From Aquabacter sediminis (GTDB lineage: Bacteria > Pseudomonadota > Alphaproteobacteria > Rhizobiales > Xanthobacteraceae), in contig NZ_JARBFX010000001.1 of assembly GCF_028863665.1 (NCBI RefSeq), positions 591,401 to 655,400 of the forward strand: a DNA stretch of 64,000 nucleotides. Direction: 5' to 3'. The notes beneath the pieces were generated by a model that saw nothing but the letters and a program-made list of their open reading frames with translations, was not told the DNA's origin and ran no database searches. The position numbers were made by a program, and so were the translations under genes. Shown here in pieces: positions 60,278 through 64,000 of this stretch; positions within the stretch are counted from its first letter, which is position 1, and each line of letters begins with the position of its first letter.

Positions 60278-61252
60278 TCAAGGCAGAAGCAGAGTTGAGC
60301 CGGTTGTGGCCCGCCCTTCCAGATCGTGATGGGCGCGCTGGGCGTCCTTCAGCGCATAGGTCTGGTGCACGGGGATCTTCACGGCGCCTTTGATGACCAT
60401 CTCGAACAGGTCGTTGGCCGTCGCTACGAGCTCCTCCCGCGTCGCCACATAGGTGCCGAGCGTCGGGCGGGTGGCGTAGAGCGAGCCCTTCTGGGAGAGG
60501 GTCAGCAGGTCGAAATTGGTGATGGCGCCCGAGGCATTGCCGAAGGACACCCAGAGGCCGCGCGGCTTCAGGCAGTCGAGCGAGGCCGGATAAGTGGCCT
60601 GGCCGACGCCGTCATAGACCACGTCGCACATCTTGCCCGACGTGATCTCCTTCACGCGATGGACGAAATCCTCCTCGCGATAAAGGATCACGTGGTCGAC
60701 GCCATTGGCGAGGGCCAGTTCCGCCTTGTCCTTGGATCCCACCGTGCCGATGACGGTGGCGCCCAGGGCATGGGCCCACTGGGACAGGATCAGCCCGACG
60801 CCCCCGGCGGCGGCCTGGATGAGGATGGTGTCGCCGGCTTTCACCTCAAAGGTCCGCCGCACCAGATATTGCGCCGTCATGCCCTTGAGCATCATGGCGG
60901 CGGCGGTGCGGTCATCGATGGAGGCGGGCAGGTGCACCAGCACGGAGGCGGGAATGTTGCGCACCTGGGCATAGGCGCCCATGGCGCCCGCATAGGCGAC
61001 GCGATCTCCCACATGAAAGTCGTTCACGTGGTCGCCCACGGCCACCACTTCGCCCGCGCCTTCATTGCCGGGGATGAAGGGCAGTTGCGGGGCCTTGTAG
61101 AGGCCGGTGCGGAAATAGGTGTCGATGAAATTGAGGCCGATGGCGGTGTGGCGGATCTGAACCTCGCCCGGGCCGGGGGGCGGCACGGTGATGGTCTCAA
61201 AGGTGAGCACCTCCGGACCGCCGGTCCGGTGCACGCGAATCGCCGCAACCAT
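60278..61252 (-). CDS. qor: NADPH:quinone oxidoreductase, zinc-free MDR family
   Basis: A 324-residue medium-chain dehydrogenase/reductase. The N-terminal GroES-like part has AAIRVHRTGGPEVLTFETIT and NFIDTYFRTGLYK; the Rossmann motif is LIQAAAGGVGLILSQWAHALGA. The structural and catalytic zinc ligands of alcohol dehydrogenases are missing, and the RTGLY motif is that of quinone oxidoreductases such as QOR. It would reduce quinones with NADPH in the cytoplasm. It stands alone behind the rsh promoter region, on the same strand. Confidence 0.9.
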   Translation of the reverse strand: MVAAIRVHRTGGPEVLTFETITVPPPGPGEVQIRHTAIGLNFIDTYFRTGLYKAPQLPFIPGNEGAGEVVAVGDHVNDFHVGDRVAYAGAMGAYAQVRNIPASVLVHLPASIDDRTAAAMMLKGMTAQYLVRRTFEVKAGDTILIQAAAGGVGLILSQWAHALGATVIGTVGSKDKAELALANGVDHVILYREEDFVHRVKEITSGKMCDVVYDGVGQATYPASLDCLKPRGLWVSFGNASGAITNFDLLTLSQKGSLYATRPTLGTYVATREELVATANDLFEMVIKGAVKIPVHQTYALKDAQRAHHDLEGRATTGSTLLLP

Positions 61253-61378
61253 GTCCTCGCCTCCAACCCGTTTTCCGGCGTGGCCGACCGCGCCGCGGCG
61301 CCGCCCGGCAGCCGGAGCGCGGGCATGATAGGCGCTCCCCGTCCCTCGGCAAGCGCTGAAGCGGTGTGACGGTCATGC

Positions 61379-62137
61379 TCAGGGCTTGTGCCGTGCCGCG
61401 CCGGTCTCGTCCGCATCCGCCAGCCGGCGGCGCCGGCGGCCGGCGGCCATGATGTTCATGGCCTCCACCAGCACCGCGAAGGCCATGGCCGCATAGATGT
61501 AGCCCTTGGGGATATGGAAGCCCAAGCCATCCGCCACCAGCGTGGTGCCGATCAGCACCAGGAAGGCCAGCGCCAGCATCTTGGTGGTGGGGTGGGAGCC
61601 GATGAAGGCGCTCAGCGGCCCGGAGGCCACGAACATGACGGCCACCGCGATCACCACCGCCAAAACCATGATTTCCAGATGCTCGGCCATGCCGATGGCG
61701 GTGAGGATGGAATCGATGGAGAAGACGAGATCGAGCAGCGCAATCTGCGCCACCATCATGAAGAAGGCGGAGCTGGCGGGCGCGACGCCGCCGGGCTCGT
61801 CCCCCTCCATCTCGCCATGCATCTCGGTGGTGGCCTTGGCCACCAGGAAGGCGCCACCGGCGATGAGGATGATGTCCCGCCACGACACGCCATGGCCCAT
61901 CACCGTGAACAGGGTCTCCTGCAACCCGATGAGCCAGGACAAGGTGAAGAGGAGCGCGATGCGCATGAACAGCGCGAGGCCGAGCCCGATCTGCCGCGCC
62001 CGCAGCGCCTGATGGGCCGGCAGGCGCTGCACCAGCAGCGAGATGAAGATCACATTGTCGATGCCGAGCACGATCTCCATGGCCACCAGCGTGACCAGCG
62101 CCGCCCAGGCTTCGGGGGATGAGATCCAGGCCAGCAT
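61379..62137 (-). CDS. TerC family integral membrane protein
   Basis: A 252-residue protein with seven or eight hydrophobic segments. The acidic motifs MEIVLGIDNVIFISLL and LLDLVFSIDSILTAIGMAEH are the paired signatures of the TerC/Alx family; HPTTKMLALAFLVLIGTTLVADG and GFHIPKGYIYAAMAFAVLVEA follow. Family members export manganese or help metallate exported enzymes, so a role in Mn efflux is plausible but inferred. Length fits the YjbE/YkoY-like branch. The C-terminus is Arg-rich. Confidence 0.92.
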   Translation of the reverse strand: MLAWISSPEAWAALVTLVAMEIVLGIDNVIFISLLVQRLPAHQALRARQIGLGLALFMRIALLFTLSWLIGLQETLFTVMGHGVSWRDIILIAGGAFLVAKATTEMHGEMEGDEPGGVAPASSAFFMMVAQIALLDLVFSIDSILTAIGMAEHLEIMVLAVVIAVAVMFVASGPLSAFIGSHPTTKMLALAFLVLIGTTLVADGLGFHIPKGYIYAAMAFAVLVEAMNIMAAGRRRRRLADADETGAARHKP

Positions 62138-62409
62138 TCGCGTCTCCCGTTCCGGTGGCCCCTGCGTGCCGGCTCACCCTACCGCCTAAGCCTGCCTCCT
62201 GCCGAGGCTCTTGAGGGGTCTTGGCGGGGGATGGGACGACGCACCGCGCGACGCCGGGCGCCCTTGCCGCTAAACTGCGGCCACCTGAATATCGATCCCC
62301 GGCGCGATCCGGATGCCGGGATTGCGCGTTCCACCATGAGCCGGCCGCCTGCGCAGGGGCGGGCTGGCCTTCGTCCCGGCGCAGGGACGCGCAGCGTGCG
62401 GAGGTTGCC

Positions 62410-63663
62410 ATGCCCGATCATTTGAACTCCGATCAGTTGAACTCCGATCCGTCGAACACCGACCCCGCGCGCCTTGATGCCTCGAGCGCCTTCCCCCTGA
62501 ATCACGAGGTGATCGTCGTGGGCGGCGGGCCGGCGGGCCTGGCGGCCGCCATCGGTCTCGCCCGCGCGGGCGTCCCCACGGCGCTGGTGACGGGGCCGGA
62601 GCGCGGCGTGGACCAGCGCACCACGGCGCTGATGGAAGGCTCGGTGCAGATTCTCTCGGCCTATGGCGTGTGGGAGCGTCTGGCCCCCCACACCGCGCCG
62701 CTCAGGGACCTGCGCATCGTGGATGCCACCCGCCGGCTCATGCGGGCGCCGGAAGTCACCTTCCGCGCCGCGGAGATCGGGCTGGAGGCGTTCGGCTACA
62801 ATATCGAGAACGAGGCGCTGCGCGGCGAGCTGACCACGGCGGCGCTGGCCACCCCCAATCTCCACATCGCCCGCGCCTCGCTCACCGACGTGAGTGTGGC
62901 GGGCGAAGCGGCGCAGGTCGCCCTCGATGACGGCCGCACGCTCACCGCCCGCCTCGTCATCGCCGCCGACGGGCGCCAGTCGCGGGTGCGCCAGGCGCTG
63001 GGCATCGGCCTGAAGTCGCAGGCCTACCCGCAGGTGGCGCTCACCTTCACGGTGGCGCACACCCGCCCGCACGAGGACATCTCCACCGAATTCCACACCG
63101 AGACCGGCCCCTTCACCCTGGTCCCCCTGCCGGGGCTTCGCTCTTCCATCGTGTGCGTGGTGAGCGAGCGGGAGGCGGTCACCCTTCTCGGCCTCGACGA
63201 CACCGCGCTCGCGCGGGAGCTGGAGCGGCGCGCCCATTCCATCCTCGGCGCCTTCACTCTCCAGCCGGGCCGCGGCGCCTTTCCGCTCTCGGCGGAGACG
63301 GCGCGCAGCCTGGTGGGCGAGCGGGTGGCGCTGATGGCGGAGGCGGCGCACGTGATGCCGCCCATCGGAGCGCAGGGCCTCAATCTGGGCCTGCGGGACG
63401 CGGACGCCTTGGTGCGGGCGGTCGGCGCCGCCTTCGCGGCCGGGCGCGATCCCGGCGCGACGGACCTGCTGGCCAGCTATGAGCGGGAGCGGCGGCTGGA
63501 CATTGAGGGGCGCATGCGGGCCGTGGACCTGCTCAACCGCTCTCTCCTGTCCGACCTCGTTCCGGTCCAGGGGCTGCGGGGCCTCGGCCTTTACCTTCTC
63601 GATCGCGTGGGCCCGCTGCGGCGGCGCCTGATGCGGCTCGGCGTGGGCAGCCAGGCCGCCTGA
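62410..63663 (+). CDS. UbiH/VisC-family FAD-dependent monooxygenase
   Basis: A 417-residue flavoprotein. EVIVVGGGPAGLAAAIGLARAG is the FAD Rossmann motif, VIAADGRQSRVRQALG the second (DG) motif, and MAEAAHVMPPIGAQGLNLGLRDADAL the GD-like motif, where the usual GDAAH reads AEAAH. This places it in the ubiquinone hydroxylase family (UbiH, UbiF, UbiL). Which ring position it hydroxylates is uncertain. The first 30 residues repeat LNSD/SNTD, from a 15-base DNA repeat, and are not part of the fold. The ATG at 62410 is used. Confidence 0.87.
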   Translation: MPDHLNSDQLNSDPSNTDPARLDASSAFPLNHEVIVVGGGPAGLAAAIGLARAGVPTALVTGPERGVDQRTTALMEGSVQILSAYGVWERLAPHTAPLRDLRIVDATRRLMRAPEVTFRAAEIGLEAFGYNIENEALRGELTTAALATPNLHIARASLTDVSVAGEAAQVALDDGRTLTARLVIAADGRQSRVRQALGIGLKSQAYPQVALTFTVAHTRPHEDISTEFHTETGPFTLVPLPGLRSSIVCVVSEREAVTLLGLDDTALARELERRAHSILGAFTLQPGRGAFPLSAETARSLVGERVALMAEAAHVMPPIGAQGLNLGLRDADALVRAVGAAFAAGRDPGATDLLASYERERRLDIEGRMRAVDLLNRSLLSDLVPVQGLRGLGLYLLDRVGPLRRRLMRLGVGSQAA

Positions 63664-63685
63664 GCCGGGCGGACGGCACAAAAAA

Positions 63686-63718
63686 GGGGGCGGTCCCGAC
63701 GGGACCGCCCCCTTTTTT
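63686..63718. terminator. strong bidirectional rho-independent terminator
   Basis: GGGGGCGGTCCC (63686-63697) pairs perfectly with GGGACCGCCCCC (63701-63712), loop GAC, followed by TTTTTT and preceded by AAAAAA, so it serves both the FAD monooxygenase gene and the convergent gene at 63731. Confidence 0.95.
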
Positions 63719-63730
63719 CAGTCCGGTCGC

Positions 63731-64000
63731 TCAGCGCGGCTGGTTGGCGCGGGCGACGTGGTCGCGCAGCTCCTGGAGGGAGGCGAAGCGCAGCACGCCG
63801 TCGGGAAGCTCCGCCTGGATGGAGCCGTCCGAATAGAGCGTGTAGGCCATGCCGCCCACGATGCCGGACTTCAGGATGGTGGGCTCTGCCACCTCCGGCG
63901 GACGCGGCGGCTCTGCGCGGCGCACGGGAGCGGGCGCAGGCGGGGCGGGCGGCGCGGGCGGAGGGGCGAACGGCCGGGGCACGGGCGCCTGACGCGGCTC
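63731..64000 (-). CDS. proline-rich protein, C-terminal part (runs off the window)
   Basis: The frame is open to the edge of the window, so the start is missing. About 40 residues of Pro/Ala-rich linker (PPAPPAPPAPAP) precede a compact end: ILKSGIVGGMAYTLYSDGSI, followed by QAELPDGVLRFASLQELRDHV. This ending is typical of a small C-terminal domain found behind Pro-rich spacers in alphaproteobacterial proteins, with unknown function. Only the C-terminus can be described. It is convergent with the FAD monooxygenase gene. Confidence 0.7.
   Translation of the reverse strand, partial: EPRQAPVPRPFAPPPAPPAPPAPAPVRRAEPPRPPEVAEPTILKSGIVGGMAYTLYSDGSIQAELPDGVLRFASLQELRDHVARANQPR

Noticed and set aside
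57259..60393. Open frame of more than 1000 codons on the plus strand opposite pdxJ and rsh
   Set aside because: It is antisense to two clear core genes, has no domain resemblance, and is explained by high third-position GC.

Overview
The window looks like a chromosome segment of a GC-rich alphaproteobacterium of the Hyphomicrobiales (Rhizobiales), most likely Xanthobacteraceae. This is inferred from the gene order era-rnc-lepB-acpS-pdxJ-rsh and recO, a magnesium-type hemB, a Bpt-type arginyltransferase, DUF6163 and DUF5818 proteins, and codon usage; no species can be fixed from sequence alone. It has two parts: an accessory island of about 38.4 kb (about 381-38772), and ordinary core chromosome from about 38.8 kb to the end. 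The first 330 bases are the 3' end of an IclR-type regulator outside the island.

Island boundaries. A tRNA-Ser(UGA) gene lies on the minus strand at 38759-38848. The last 14 bases of its 3' end, including the encoded CCA, recur at 381-394, just upstream of a P4-type tyrosine integrase (582-1817). Near both ends lie direct repeats of TGGGGTTGG (517, 529, 555; 38685, 38697) that could be integrase arm sites.

Island left part (2-12 kb). This holds a broken HigA-like antitoxin, a LysR regulator divergent from Tat-exported oxidoreductase-type genes (metallo-beta-lactamase fold, aldo/keto reductase, SDR), a methyltransferase, a second SDR, a DUF1330 protein, an AraC regulator divergent from an MFS transporter, and a crippled IS3-family element.

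Island middle (13-25 kb). A 950-residue caspase-like protease with a membrane segment, Sel1-like repeats and a C-terminal DsbA/thioredoxin-like domain is followed by many small signal-peptide proteins. Among the neighbours are a duplicated glycine-rich repeat protein, a DUF4189 protein and a LytM-fold protein that has lost its metal ligands. I recognise no described system with this composition.

Island right part (25.5-38.8 kb). There is a phage tail/S74 remnant, and then a minus-strand run that is the strongest candidate for a new system: an ImmA/IrrE metallopeptidase directly upstream of a protein fusing a class III nucleotidyl-cyclase-like domain to an XRE helix-turn-helix domain, followed by an Apea-like HEPN protein. 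A RhuM protein comes next. The end is a satellite-like arm: XRE repressor with three operators, divergent small genes, an AlpA/excisionase-like HTH, a prim-pol/DUF3987 replication protein, an iteron-like stretch, and a terminase small subunit next to the attachment site. This order resembles a phage-inducible chromosomal island.

Core part (38.8-64 kb). Genes for GmhB, a SAM O-methyltransferase, an enoyl-CoA hydratase-family hydrolase, HemB, threonine ammonia-lyase, RDD and MarC membrane proteins, Bpt, a CBS-ClC channel, ParC, RecO, Era, RNase III, LepB, a glycosyltransferase-like protein, AcpS, PdxJ, the RelA/SpoT homologue, a quinone oxidoreductase, a TerC protein and a UbiH-family FAD monooxygenase. 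Four-base ATGA overlaps link lepB-rnc-era and pdxJ-acpS.
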